This document shows, piece by piece, positions 20,886 through 32,340 of a stretch of DNA of 64,000 nucleotides. The DNA is from Solen grandis (Eukaryota; Mollusca; Bivalvia; Adapedonta; Solenidae). How positions within the stretch are numbered: position 1 is the first letter of the stretch; every line of letters begins with the position of its first letter. The translations under genes were made by a program, and so were the position numbers. The stretch is from NCBI GenBank assembly GCA_021229015.1, contig CM037777.1, positions 25,787,222 through 25,851,221 of the forward strand, in the 5' to 3' direction. Under the pieces are notes generated by a model. That model was not told where the DNA came from. It searched no databases and saw only the letters and a list, made by a program, of their open reading frames with translations.

Positions 20886-22748
20886 TTGGACAACTGGATA
20901 CATATTCAAAACAATATTCAGCGCTGAGTTATACTTAAAATCTCAAATATCATTCTTGTTTAAGAATTATGTAAGTAAGTGTCAAAGGTCTTGTAAATAA
21001 TTACTTTATTAATATTTGTTACGATAATATTAGCTTTCTTTCTATAGAATAAAACATCCCAAAGACTGGGAGATAATCCACAAGTCCCAATGCACAACCA
21101 AATACTGTTTCACATACAACTTTGAACCAGCCTAGGGTCTTATCAAAAGCCGGTGCTTCAAACCACTTCCCTATCTGGACATTGGAGAGAAAAAAATGGA
21201 AACCAGTCACACTTAGGACTTCAATTTTTCACTGTACACAAACAAGTTATCACTAAATTTAGCCAGTGGGATATATTTACTTAGAATAATTTAGTAGATA
21301 GAATTGACATAATGCCAAACTGCCCATGAATGAACATCAGTTTAACCAGCATCAGCTGTACAAAGCAACGCCAAACAAATGCATGTGAACCTTGCTTTCA
21401 ATAGTTACATTTTTTCAACAAACATTTTGGTGTGTAGATATACCTGTTTTGGCGTCATGTTAATTGGTGCCAGATAATCGTGCAGTCCTTATACAAACAT
21501 GATAACTATATTGTACAGCTGCTGTGCCTGATGAACCAGGATGCAAGTGTTCTAACGCGTCAGGTGACCTGCCTCCTGATGTGTGCAGCAGCCTGTCTCC
21601 AGGTGATCAGGGTCGGGCAGGTGGAAACCGACCAAAAGGCAAGTTGCTGGTTTGGGTCAGATATCACCTAGTTACAGGTTAATGCTATTCCATTTAAGTT
21701 AAAAATCCAGAGGATGATGGATTTTTTTTTTCCCGCTGTTGCTAAATGAATCCTTATAAAATCCAATATACCATATTCATGCTGAGTTAACTCACTTCCC
21801 ATCACACGCATGTAGCACATATCAAATCTAAAAAAAAATGATTTTTTCTCTATGTGGTGTGGGGCTTTTATAGAAATCACTTTGATAGCCAGCCCTAAAA
21901 TTTAAGGATCAGTGATGTTTCAAATGATTTGCCCTTTGAAGATGGAGTGTTGCACAATAAACCAGGCTGGCTCAAAGGTCAGTGACATTCGTAAGGTCAA
22001 AAGTCAAAAATCAACAAAAACGTGCTTGACTGATCTCTAATGACATATTAGCAGGCATACCAAATTTGATATCTAATATTTATTTAAAAAACAAGATGTC
22101 ATCTTCTTGCTTTGCACTCTCTCTCTTACAAATTTTGTTAGTTTTGATTATAAAATAAACTTTTTTGCCAAAATCAAATTTTAAGATATTATGTAAATTA
22201 GGTCATTTTGGGTGCTTGTCAGTCTCAAAAAAGATTAACTAAAACATAGCACTTACCATAACTTCCATGATTTTGTTTGTCTGATGTTTGCATACTACAT
22301 AATGCCACATTTGCAAGAACCAAAGCAGAAAACATAAGGGTTTAAGGAATTTATATTCAATTAAATCTAACAAGTGGCAATTTTCTTTCGACAGCACTTC
22401 ATTATGCAGATTTATGATGCTGTAGTCTAGCGTTGAATCAGATCAGTAGTGCAGCAAATTTCATTGCCTGACTATGAAAATGTTACTTCTATGATTTTGT
22501 ATACACTCAAAACATGTTTGCAGTCAGCCCTTACCTTCATTAAGAATACCATGCTAGAGGGACCGCCCACTACAGACTTGCCTTTCTGTTACTTGAATTA
22601 AGTCCTGGTTAGACTCATCTCAGCTGTTAAGATTTTGTCAAGCATCTACTAAACCAGTACAGAGTAGAGATGCACAATGTGTTTGATTTAGTGGTACAAA
22701 AAGTTGTATTATTGTGCTTTCAAAATAAAAAGGCAAACACCCTACACT
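20886..22748. other. Non-coding stretch with weak coding-like patches
   Basis: No gene is supported. A patch at 21020-21210 is open on the minus strand for 63 codons and another at 21480-21671 on the plus strand for 63 codons; neither resembles a known family and splice support is poor. A further AGGTCA-containing patch lies at 21969-22008. Confidence 0.4.
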
Positions 22749-23706
22749 TTTTAGCTCACCTGAGCAAAGCTCAGGGTGGCTTTGTGATCCGTGAGCGTCG
22801 GTCGTCCATCGTGCGGCGTCACAATTTTTAGTGTTTACACTCTATCACTTTATTTCTTAAGCATCATCTTCCAAAATTTAAGACAATGTTTATGACCATA
22901 ATGTCTCTATTGAGCTCGATTATGGCTGAGATCCGTCAATTAGGTCAGGAGTTAAGCCCCTTTTAATATTAAAAAAATGCCATATTTCACGTTGTTTACA
23001 CTCTAGCATCTGCATCTTTTGAGCAATCATCTTCAAACTTTATGACATTGTTTATGACCATAATGTCTCGATTGAGTTCGATTATGGCTAAGATCCATCA
23101 ATTAGGTCATGAGTTATGTCCCTTTCAATATTGAAAATATGCCATATTTCACTTTGTTTACACTCTAGCATCTTCATCTTTTAAGCAATCATCTTAAAAC
23201 TTTATGGCAGTGCTTATGACCATTATGTCTCGATTGTGTTTGAATATGGCTGAGATCGGTCAATTAGGTCATGAGTTATGTCCCTTTCAATATTGAAAAT
23301 ATGCCATATTTCACTTTGTTTACACTCTAGCATCTTCATCTTTTAAGCAATCATCTTCAAACTTTATGGCAATGCTTATGACCATAATGTCTCGATTGAG
23401 TTCGATTAAAGCTGAGATCTGTTGAGTTATGCCTCTTTAAATATAAAAAAATGCCAGATTTCACTTTGATTACACTCTAGCATCTTCATTTTTTTAGCAA
23501 TCTTTTTTAAACTTTAAGACAATGTTTATGCCCATAATTTCACAATCGGGTTCAATTTTAACTGATATTCACAAGTTAATTTAGGAATTATGCCCTTTTC
23601 ACCATAAAAAAAGCCAGATTTCACTTTTACACTCTAGCATCTTTATTTCTTAAGCAATCATCTTTCTCAGGCGAGCGATCAAGGGCCATCTTGGCACTCT
23701 TGTTTT
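22749..23706 (+). repeat. Hairpin-plus-array element, ~160-bp units
   Basis: The left end is a hairpin, AGCTCACCTGAGC...GCTCAGGGTGGCT (about 22753-22781), then GTCGGTCGTCCATCG-type simple sequence. About six units follow (TTTACACTCTAGCATC-like starts at 22834, 22995, 23157, 23319, about 23469 and 23625), spaced about 161-162 bp for the first copies. The right end is GGCGAGCGATCAAGGGCCAT then CTTGGCACTCTTGTTT. It shares both termini with the element at 39455-40400, although the internal units differ. No protein is encoded, so it is non-autonomous. Confidence 0.8.
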
Positions 23707-24246
23707 CAGTTGTTTTTGAATTTGAAAAGCATAAGCTTTAGATTTTCATACAACTGTTTATGTAGGGAAGGCCAGTGTTTGTATATTCTCTGATTTTATC
23801 ATTGTTGCATATTCAAATTCAATGAGGGAGGATAATGTATAGACGATCCTTATCAATGTACTATATTACTGTATTTGATAAGTTGCACTCTTATATATTT
23901 TATAATAAATTATTAATGAGGAAATATCTGATGTGTTTGAGTCAAGCCAGTGTCCATTATAAAGTTCTATAGGTTTGATTTGTTTAGTTCTATTCAAACT
24001 TTGCCAAAACCAAACTTCTGAGAAAACCAAACTACATGTAAGCTGTAGTCCCGAAGGTGTGGTATTTCAGAGTGCACTGTATATTAGCATTAGTAAGAGA
24101 GAAATTTCATCCTAACATGTGATTTTGGTGAAAAACAATCAGTTGGTCTTTAAATCATATTGAACTGTATCCTTAAACTGAATTACAAGTATGACTTTCA
24201 TTGAACCAAAGGACCATTGCACAGATTTCCTCTCTCTTTTTTATCC
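23707..24246. other. AT-rich spacer
   Basis: Nothing recognised. Confidence 0.4.
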
Positions 24247-24330
24247 TTTTTTTATGCCCCCAAATAAATTGATAAGGGGGCATATTGTTTTTGTCCTATC
24301 TTTCTTTATGGGGGGGTCACCAGGGAGGGG
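24247..24330 (+). repeat. Terminal hairpin of another array-element family
   Basis: ATGCCCCC at about 24254 pairs with GGGGGCAT at about 24276 around an AT-rich loop, then TTTTTGTCCTATCTTTCTTT. The end matches the GGTGGGGGCATATAAA edge near 2330 on the opposite strand. The array that should follow is not obvious, so this is a truncated copy. Confidence 0.5.
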
Positions 24331-24916
24331 GTGGCTCTGATTGGTTCTTTGTGTTTTAGAATACATCTTGAATGTCTTTCATGTCAATTTTTTTTTTGAG
24401 TCAGAGTTTATTAGAAATTGACTGCAACAAATTCATCGACAACTCTAGTAAAATTCCAATTTTCAGTACTTAAATAAACCTGAGAGATGACTTATAGAGC
24501 CATTTTCAGTTTATTAAAGACTGGCAGTTTGGCCAACTAAATAACTATTAATTACAAAATACAGGACATCCTCCCAGACTGGTATTCACAGCAGCTTTAT
24601 TATTATCTTATTCTATATACTGCCTACACGTTATTTCACCTCTGAAAACATGTAGATATTGTGAAATATGGGATTGTTCTAATATGGCATAAAATATTTA
24701 CAAGTCATTTTAGAGCAATACATTATAGGGCAAGGCCAGAAGTTTTTGCTGAAATTTTTTCACAGGATAGTTGTTTTGGAACTAATGTTCAATTCCCAAT
24801 GAAAATAATCAAATAGATTAAATTATGCCAGTACATATTTCTTTTGATTTCAGTTTATTTTTTATCTTCTAGGGACTTTAAGTCATTACAGTTAAAATTA
24901 AAGCAGACTTCTTACT
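24331..24916. other. AT-rich spacer
   Basis: Nothing recognised. Confidence 0.4.
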
Positions 24917-25530
24917 TTTTTGTGTCACCTGCTGTAAGCAGAAGTGACACATAGGGAACACTTCTCTGTTGTCCGTGTGTCTGTCTCTTAGACTTTATTT
25001 TTATTCTGCTCTACTAGTGCCATTGAAATGAAATATCATTGATGGACTGAGAATTGTCATACACAAGGTCCATAACACTGGCATCAATATTTTTAGAGTT
25101 ATTCCCCTTTTTCTGTCTTTCTAGTTTTTATTCTTCAGTAACTCCTGCTGTACTCATGCTATTAAAATGAAAGTTTAATGGACAGAGCTTGACAAGAGGA
25201 TTGTCTTGCAAAAAGTACACTGTGATTTATTTAGTTATTCCCCTTTATTCACCATTTCCTCATTTTCTGTCACACTTCATTTTTCTGTAGTAACGTCTGC
25301 TCTACCTTGCTATTGAAATTAGATTTCATCGATGGACAAAGCTTGACATTAAGAATAGTCATACACAAAGTTGTTAACTCTGGCTTCAGTATTTTTGTAG
25401 TATTCTCTTTTTCTATCTGTCACATTTTTTATCATCAAGCTTCAGCAGTTGATACATGTATTCCAAAGAATACTTTTCTCTTATTACCCTTGGGAGTCAT
25501 ATATCAATCAAAGTGCACAATGTACTGAGA
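24917..25530 (+). repeat. Hairpin-plus-array element, family related to 43.6 kb
   Basis: The left end forms a hairpin: GTGTCACCTGCT pairs with AGCAGAAGTGACAC, followed by ATAGGGAACACTTCTCTGTT and GTCCGTGTGTCTGTC. The same order (GTGTCGCCTGC, CAGACACATAGGGATCAC, GTCCGTCGTC) opens the element at 43570. About three diverged units of roughly 140-150 bp follow, each with TCTGCTCTAC-like, TTGAAATGAAAT-like, GGACA(A/G)AGCTTGACA and GTTATTCCCCTTT phrases. No right terminus was found. Confidence 0.65.
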
Positions 25531-25547
25531 GACTGCTGGCAGGATTT

Positions 25548-25885
25548 GCATGGTGAAATAGCTATAATTCTAATTTCAGTGTTCGTTGTTCAAAGTTGAT
25601 CTGTAGAAATCAAAAAGATATTTTTCTCCCTTGTTAATGTTAGTGAAATCTTCGTTTCCTGACTAATAAACTTGACAAACATAGGTCACATTACACGGGA
25701 AAACGCTATTTTCATAAATGAAACTTCGGCGAAATTAGTTAAATATAGGTATAGAATACCGTATTTCCCAAAATAGATGCTTTCAGTACCACTTCACACA
25801 TTCCTAGACATGGCATCTTCACCAATTCAGGGTAGCAATTTTGTTTTCTATACATTGCCTCATTTGGCTTGGGATATCAATTCAA
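25548..25885 (+). repeat. Dispersed repeat, copy 1 (pairs with 48.5 kb)
   Basis: Collinear with 48490-48765. Shared phrases are TTGTTAATGTTAGTGAAATC, TTCGTTTCCTGACTAATAAA, GGCATCTTCACCAATTCAGG and GTAGCAATTT against slightly diverged versions. No TIR or tRNA-like head was seen, so the class is unknown. Confidence 0.55.
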
Positions 25886-26332
25886 AGAATATGCTTCTTA
25901 AGGTAGCGACATTGGGTAATAACGGTAAAATGCATCAAAATGGGTTTTTAACGGAATAAAATACTTCACACCTTCTTCTAATGATCTGTGAAAACAAAAA
26001 TCCAATATCTCACTTTAAAATATGCGATTTATGGCCCTGAATAACCAGACCCCATATAGCGAAAAAGCAGTCCGCTATTTCGATCACGTGACGTCGAGTA
26101 GGCGTGGCTTTCAGAGGGCCTTTGTAGGGAAATCAGTTATACGCTAGGAAGATATTAGTTTGTCATTTGTCAAATAACTATCAGTTACTATAGCAGCAGG
26201 TTAATGTTTATTATCACCTGAAGTAAATATGGGAAATAAAAGAAATCTTTTCAATAGTATTTAATATACTCAACATCTTAAAGTATTTGTCCTTTTATTT
26301 GAATATCGAAATGAACTTCATTTTTTTTTTCA

Positions 26333-26698
26333 TTACACTTTATCAGTACAATTGTTTCCACGCGGTCTCTTAGAGACCCAATAGTAACAAATTAGAGGCC
26401 CGTTAGTTGTCAACATGTAGCCAGTTACACTGGGGACAGGAAGTCTATTACGTAATATACTAGGTGACAGCTCGGGCCCCGAGTCCAGTAAACTGTGTGA
26501 TATATGACCAAACGGCACACGGTAATAAAAGCACACGTGCAGTACACACAGGAAACCAGTTTTCAGGGGACACTGATTAACCCGACCCAGACAAATCAAG
26601 TCATAATCTATATAGACAATATTTTTAAACACAAAGTTTTTGTATTGTATTGTTGCAAAAGTAGTAAACAAAACTTTATATATGCCAATACGTTTCAA
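26333..26698 (-). other. Unassigned 121-codon open frame inside the TIR element
   Basis: The longest open frame of this element. The middle is GC-richer than the surroundings (GGCCCCGAGTCCAG on the plus strand near 26476). No domain, transposase signature or signal sequence was recognised, and it has no splice context. It may be coding debris or chance. Confidence 0.2.
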
Positions 26699-27764
26699 TA
26701 AGGTTATTTTCAGTTAATAGTATTCCTTCGCAATGGCTTTATTTTTATAAGCTTTTATTTGCAATTATATTTACACATACAATTAAAAAAACAACCATTA
26801 TAATTACTAATTTTAAGAAATCAATCTATTGTTATGGAAGTTTACAGTTTTGGTATATTGGGGTTTGTATATTGCATGTTAGTAGGATAAGAAACCGTTT
26901 ATATGTAAGAAATAATGAGACAGTGTTGATAAATAAGCAAACCAATCAAAAGTCCGATAAAACCCATACTTTTTGTCGTGAAGATTTCAGTTAAGAATCA
27001 ATAAAACGACAAAAGAGAAAATTTGCTTATTATTCAAAGACAGGCGTGACGTCGATTTTATGACGTGCGCTATATACGACGTCTGTGCATGGAGCATAAA
27101 TAATGGTTTTTTATTATAATCGATTATTTCTATTAATTTTGGAGATCTGTACCAGAATGAAGATACAGACTGATGAAACAAAATGTGTCCTTTAATTTTA
27201 TTTTCATAGAAATTTTGATGCATTTTACCGTTATTACCCAATGTCGCTACCTAACCAAAACCCTAATTATGTATCATATTGAAACAGGCATAATATCAAA
27301 TAATAAAATGCGGTATATGTAATTAATAAATGCAAAAAACACATTTCAATCATACCCTGCCCTACGACTGCTCGGCTTAGTGCGGCTTCGGTATCCATTA
27401 TTTCCCTGTGTGGGGCCCCTTATCTCGACGCTTGAAGATAGTCACGTGACTTTTTATGTGTGCACTATGACACTAGATGACTTTATGGGATGTATACCAA
27501 AAGTTTAGGTACTTATATGTTCTGAAAGTGTGATTAATGGACGATGTATCAAACAGCTAAACTACTGAGCAAAAAGAATTTAATTAAGGCTGAACAGTTA
27601 TGCCATAATCCCATTTAATTAGCATATTTTTATCGTTTTATCTTTCAAGCTAATTTTCACACACTGGAATTAGCTTGTAGTGGGGTGTTTTGGACAGTGA
27701 TTACAAAGTTGATTGTTGTCCGATTTCAAAGCGGTTTTCGTCTGTCGGAAGGTCTTTGATCCGT

Positions 27765-27916
27765 CTAGTGATCCGTGTCTCAGTTTTTCGATAATTGTTT
27801 TAGTTTTGTTTCAATGGCTAATTAATTGACGAGCGGCGTGTTTCGAAGCGAAAATAAAAAGTTAAGTAACTTTTGAACAGAAAATTTTAAAAGAAATTTG
27901 AGACACGGATCACTAG
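27765..27916. repeat. 18-bp perfect inverted repeat, 116-bp spacing
   Basis: CTAGTGATCCGTGTCTCA at 27765-27782 is exactly inverted at 27899-27916. It could be the TIR of a short (~152-bp) insertion nested in the larger TIR element. No obvious target-site duplication was identified. Confidence 0.6.
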
Positions 27917-28173
27917 TTCATTTGTATAGATACAGTTTAATACAAAAACGAAGTTATTTAGTGAAAAAATGACTTGGATATCGCTGTCCGAAATTTTCGA
28001 AAAATGTGTACAATATGGGGAATAACAAAGGTACTAATCATATTTTGTCGACTCTGAGAACAGATATCTTAACATAAGATAGGGGTATAACTTTTGTACT
28101 AACTATGTTTATACTCAGGTTATTTAAAACCCGTAATTTGATAGTTGTCCATTACCCAATGTCGCTACCTTAA

Positions 28174-28540
28174 TCTAATTATATAGAGTCCAAGACAAAT
28201 GTAAAACTGCATCATATAACTTTGAAAATCAACCATATGTTTGCTTAACTAATAACAAAATGTAAATTTGGAATCTAATTTTGGGCCATGTGATATTGGA
28301 TTTTTGCATTGTAATTAGTGAATCATAATGGATCTATACATTTTTAGAGTGGCTGAAGTTGATCTTCATCAATCAAATGTTTTCAACATTAGTTAAAACT
28401 TCCTTATTTTATGTCAATTGGAATCACAAGTTCTTACACTAATGTAAATCCCTCTGAATGGTTTCTAAAATGGACCAGTACAGAGAGCCTAGGAAGGCCA
28501 TGAAAAATCCTTACCCCCAAGAGAGTTCAAACTGACAAGT
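28174..28540. other. AT-rich spacer
   Basis: Nothing recognised. Confidence 0.4.
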
Positions 28541-28850
28541 TTTCAGAGGTTGACATTAACAGTGTCCTGGGATCCCGAGGACACCAGAAATTGGGAAGGG
28601 ATTCCAGAATTTACATGTTAGGTGTTCCATTGGTGCATTTACTTTTCTGATTAAAAGAAAATTTAACAGCCACATTTGTGGAAAATTCATAAAACTTGCT
28701 TTTAAGTAACCCTCTTTGCTGAATAACCAATAAAGCCATCATATGGCTGAATAACATAACAGGGACTCCTTATTTCAAAAGGGACTCCTGAATTTCATAG
28801 CAGGTGTTAGTTCAGTATACCTGAATAAAAAGTTAGTGTCAGACGCTTGT
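28541..28850 (+). repeat. Dispersed ~300-bp repeat, copy 1
   Basis: Collinear with the reverse complement of 36640-36950. Shared phrases are GAGGACACCAGAAATTGGGA, TCCAGAATTTACATGTTAGG, TAACCCTCTTTGCTGAATAA, AAAGCCATCATATGGCTGAA and GGGACTCCTTATTTCAAAAG (diverged between copies). No coding frame is conserved between copies because of small indels, so it is non-coding repeat DNA of unknown class. Confidence 0.65.
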
Positions 28851-29181
28851 TTTGTTAATCTTGACAATAATAACCTTCAACATTCAGCAAGGTCATCTCC
28901 TGCAAGGATGTGGTATACATTACTACAAATATAATATAAATGCCAATAAAAGATCTAAATCCCAGACCTTTAATATGTTCATTGTTGCCCCTTTGGCTAC
29001 ATGGTGGTCAATCTATCATAACTGGATTTTACAATTTTATTGCTAACTCAATATTCTTAAAAGCAGAATTATAGTATTTGTCTTGGATTTTACCAATATT
29101 AATATGTGTGACCTATTTTGCTTTAAGTTGAAGATTTGCAAGATTATTCATTTTAGAACATGCATTTTATTCAGAGCTAGG

Positions 29182-29186
<5 letters not shown>
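28851..29186. other. AT-rich spacer
   Basis: Nothing recognised. The 64-codon plus-strand frame at 28852-29046 has no family resemblance. Confidence 0.4.

Positions 29187-29213
<27 letters not shown>
29187..29213 (+). repeat. Poly-A run (27 A)
   Basis: Simple homopolymer. It could be a retroposed tail, but no matching body was identified upstream. Confidence 0.8.
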
Positions 29214-29216
<3 letters not shown>

Positions 29217-29517
29217 TATCAGGCACAAGTTAACTCTTTCAAACCTGACCAGCATATGATACAAGCTGTGACAATATACAGTATATGTTATAATGTTATA
29301 TTTAACACTGATAGACCCAGGCTTTTTTGTATCTGATGAAAAAAAAATCTAAAAAAATCAGTATACTTATTTTCATCAGCCATTTTACAGCCATGAATTC
29401 AATATGTTCCAATACTTAGTCTGTCAAAATAGCTGAGAATGCTTCAAATGAAAGGAACATATCAGCAAGTATTTGCTTTTCATTTTTATCTGAAGGCCAT
29501 GTTTTCTTCCTGCAGGA

Positions 29518-29713
29518 CTAATAGTTCTGTAATGGTTTAGCTGACATTAAACTCTGACAAACTCTGACAAACACGGAAGCTGATGCTTGACACAATCCAT
29601 TATCAGATTTTCTGTCTTTCATCTTGTCCACCCTCTTCTTGCCAGAGGAGTCTATATAACAGGAAATATTCTTATCTCTCTGACTCTGGTCTTTTGATTT
29701 TGAATACCTAGTA
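29518..29713 (-). CDS. Candidate terminal exon, unrecognised protein
   Basis: On the minus strand a pyrimidine-rich acceptor (TTTTTTTGTTTATGTTGTGT then AG) at about 29714 opens a frame of about 65 codons ending in TAG at 29518. The residues are hydrophilic and lysine/serine rich (YSKSKDQSQRDKNI, DSSGKKRVDKMKDRKSDN). No domain is recognised and no upstream exon was linked. A local duplication, AACTCTGAC(A) repeated at about 29550-29570, lies near the C-terminal end. It may be a real last exon or chance. Confidence 0.25.
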
Positions 29714-29930
29714 AATCTACACAACATAAACAAAAAAAGATTAAAACAAAATGTTTTAATGGACGGCTTAAAGTAAGCATGCTATCCCCCTCTCTTTCTC
29801 TTTCTCTTTTCTACTGTTTGACCTTATAATCTAACCTGTCTATGCACAGGACCCTTCGTTGAAAAAAAAAAGATAAATAGATTTGACCTCTCTGTATATT
29901 ATTTATATATATAGAGATTTTGATTTTTTT

Positions 29931-30278
29931 ATATGCCACCGGAGGCGGTCGTATATTGGCGTTATCTTCTCCGTCCGTCCGTACGTCCGTCCATACGTCC
30001 ATATCTTGTGAACGCAACTCCTCCTTTGTTTCTGAAGGAATCTTTTCAAAACTTGGTCAATGTCATTACTATAATGAAGGTTTTCCGGTTCATTGATTTT
30101 TACAAGATTGTGTCCCTTGAAACTTAGTTCTGTAGCTGATTGTATTGCAGCCTGTGAACCAACTTAATGGTAGATGTGCATGAAGTGGCATTTTCCGTTC
30201 ATTGATTTTACAAGATTTGTGTCCCTTGAAATGTAGATGTGCATGAAGTGGCGATTTTCCGTTTGATTTTATACAAGG
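29931..30278 (+). repeat. Hairpin-plus-microsatellite element, cut by gap
   Basis: ATATGCCACC GGA GGCGGTCGTATAT-type hairpin at about 29930-29954 is followed by CCGTCCGTCCGTACGTCCGT. Imperfect repeats follow: TTCCG(G)TTCATTGATTTT with ACAAGATT(T)GTGTCCCTTGAAA and GTAGATGTGCATGAAGTGGC each recur. The array runs into the run of N. Confidence 0.65.
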
Positions 30279-30378
30279 NNNNNNNNNNNNNNNNNNNNNN
30301 NNNNNNNNNNNNNNNNNNNNNNNNNNNNNNNNNNNNNNNNNNNNNNNNNNNNNNNNNNNNNNNNNNNNNNNNNNNNNN
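30279..30378. other. Assembly gap (100 N)
   Basis: Exactly 100 N inside a tandem-repeat element. The true size is unknown. Confidence 0.99.
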
Positions 30379-31771
30379 GCCATCATCCTGTGTGGATATT
30401 TATCATTTAAATCTAGGAGGTGAGAATTTTATCATTTTTTTGATTTTCTACCCTCTTTTAGCACGAGGAACCTGAACATTTTTAACACAACACTGTAAGA
30501 AGGGTTGTAATTAGTATCATAATTTTTATACAAGTGGTCATCAGTTTTGGTCATTGAACTGTAAAAAAGAAGAATAAAATCAATAAACTTTAATACTTGT
30601 TTACCTCATGCATTTAGCCATAATTACAACCCACACAGACAGAGAAACCAAATCAAAAATAACCATCAAACAGACTGGTAATAATCAAGTTGTTTTCAAG
30701 ATATAACTCTTATTATCTTGTTTGTAACATCGTGTAACAAATGATTACTTATGAGACTGAAATACTGTTACAAACACCTTATATGGCGAATTTTCCTTTT
30801 CATAAAATCTATAAGGGATCGGCTATATCTAATCAAATGTCATTTCTTTTGTCCAGAGGAACATGTTATTAAATCTCACTGCAAAAAAGATACACAGGAG
30901 TTTTTTATTCGTGGTAATTGAGGTTTTAGCACGTAAAATTCCAACTATTATTACACTAGAGTTTAATTAAAAATCTTTCTGAAATAAAATAAGATATATT
31001 AGCTGTAAACATTGCTCATAATAAATTCTTTTATTGAAGTCTATGTAATACACAAGAGCTTCATTATCAAAAGAAAATGAAATTTCTGTTATATATGGTT
31101 TTGTTCTGCTTTCTAAGTACCAGATAATAACTGGTACATGAATATACAAATGAGTTTATTTTAACCGTGAAAAACATAAGGGGTGAATGATTTGGACAAC
31201 ATTAAAAGATGATTAAATGAATGTTATGCGTATCTGGGCACACGGGCGTCTTTTGTGACGGTGAAGGTGATATATTTATTTAATCGCACGGTGTACTGAT
31301 TGTAATCATCAGGTGGATGGCAGGTTTTAAGGACTCCAAATGGGACTGAATACGGGCACTACTTTACATAACAATACACGTCTCCTTAACACTTGAAACT
31401 GTAGAGGAAGTCCGGGATTTAATGCCGGGTAACAGATAAAATAAAGGGGTGGAAAAAGTAAGACATGAGTAAAACTACACGTGTGTGTTGTGGTAATTTT
31501 ATGTAAAGTCCTTTCGGTAATCACGGATATATTTTTAAATACAGGTAAGAAAATATATTTAACATAAACATTATTTTATTTATTTAGAATTATTTATTGA
31601 GGTGAGTTTTATTTTGATATATAAGATAAAAAGTTGTTTTTGATATTAGAGATAGTTTTGTATGAATGTATGCATGAAGAAGGAAGAAATGATAGAGATA
31701 GTCGTCATTTGCAACATGCAGAAACTCTTAATGCTTAATCCAGAGAGGGTGGGATAAGATGCACATGATAA
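30379..31771. other. AT-rich non-coding stretch
   Basis: Nothing recognised on either strand; small frames lack splice context or family resemblance. Confidence 0.45.
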
Positions 31772-32013
31772 TTAACCCTTTCCCTCATAGAGGACACCAT
31801 GAAAAGACCTATGCTAACAACATAAAACCAGATCAGCCTGCGAGTAACTCGCAGGCTGATCAGGTTTTATGCTGTTCGCTGCTCCTCAGTGGTCTGGAAA
31901 TGAGGATTTTGTAATTAAATTTGGTAAGGTTTAACTGTGGTTTTCTGCAGATCAGGCTTTATGTGGTACCTATTGAGGGCGTCAAAATGAGTCTATATGA
32001 GGGAAAGGGTTAA
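31772..32013 (+). mobile_element. TTAA-flanked MITE family, copy 1
   Basis: TTAA|CCCTTTCCCTCATA at the left and its inverse followed by TTAA at the right. The TTAA duplication and CCCTTT terminus fit a piggyBac-like non-autonomous element (family knowledge plus inference). Internal arms CAGCCTGCGAGT and ACTCGCAGGCTG, extended by ATAAAACC and GGTTTTAT, make a large hairpin. Total about 234 bp between TTAA sites. Confidence 0.85.
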
Positions 32014-32106
32014 AGCAGTGATCTTCATAGCCAAAAACATGATATTTCAAGTTGTTTTTTTATGCAAAATCACTGCAGTATTACATATATTCAAATAAAA
32101 CTGTAC

Positions 32107-32340
32107 CAGTCCTGGTGGCTGAGTTGTTAGAGCATCTGCCTTGTGATTGTGAGGTCTTAGGTTTGATCCCTGACCTTGTTTAAAAGCAGTATTGGTTTAT
32201 CTAGCTTGTGCTTGGTGCTCAGCACATAAGGGTAGTTCCAGGACTGTCAGATGAGTAAGGATGATACAACTGGGTGTAATATTATGCCACTTTATATGTC
32301 TATAGGCTTTCTAATTGACTGAAAAGGTAAATGAGACGTA
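32107..32340 (+). mobile_element. tRNA-derived SINE, family B (partial)
   Basis: The head AGTCCTGGTGGCTGAGTTGT with TAGAGCATCTGCC and B box GGTTTGATCCCTGA is followed by CTTGTGCTTGGTGCTCAGCA, AAGGGTAGTTCCAGGACTG and GTGTAATATTATGCCAC. The 3' part is shortened relative to the full copy at 46563. Confidence 0.65.

Larger units (their letters stand above)
25898..28173. mobile_element. 2.3-kb element with perfect TIRs next to TTAA
   Basis: The 23 bases at 25898-25920 (TTAAGGTAGCGACATTGGGT then AAT) are exactly inverted at 28151-28173. A third, longer inverted match lies inside: 41 bases at 25901-25941 are exactly inverted at 27212-27252. Both outer ends abut TTAA, consistent with a TTAA target site, but TTAA could instead be part of the repeat. 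No transposase was recognised inside, so the element looks non-autonomous or the product of nested insertion. CG-rich patches (GATCACGTGACGTCG near 26082; GTCACGTGACTTT near 27440) lie inside. Confidence 0.7.

Noticed and set aside
21019..21210. Minus-strand frame with VQIGKWFEAPAFDKTLGWFK
   Set aside because: The residue pattern is attractive, but no donor/acceptor pair or family match was found, and the plus strand offers an equally good competing reading.
31772..32013. Transcription terminator or microRNA gene at the hairpin
   Set aside because: The same hairpin recurs in nine MITE copies with TTAA flanks, so it is part of a transposon; small-RNA output was not assumed.
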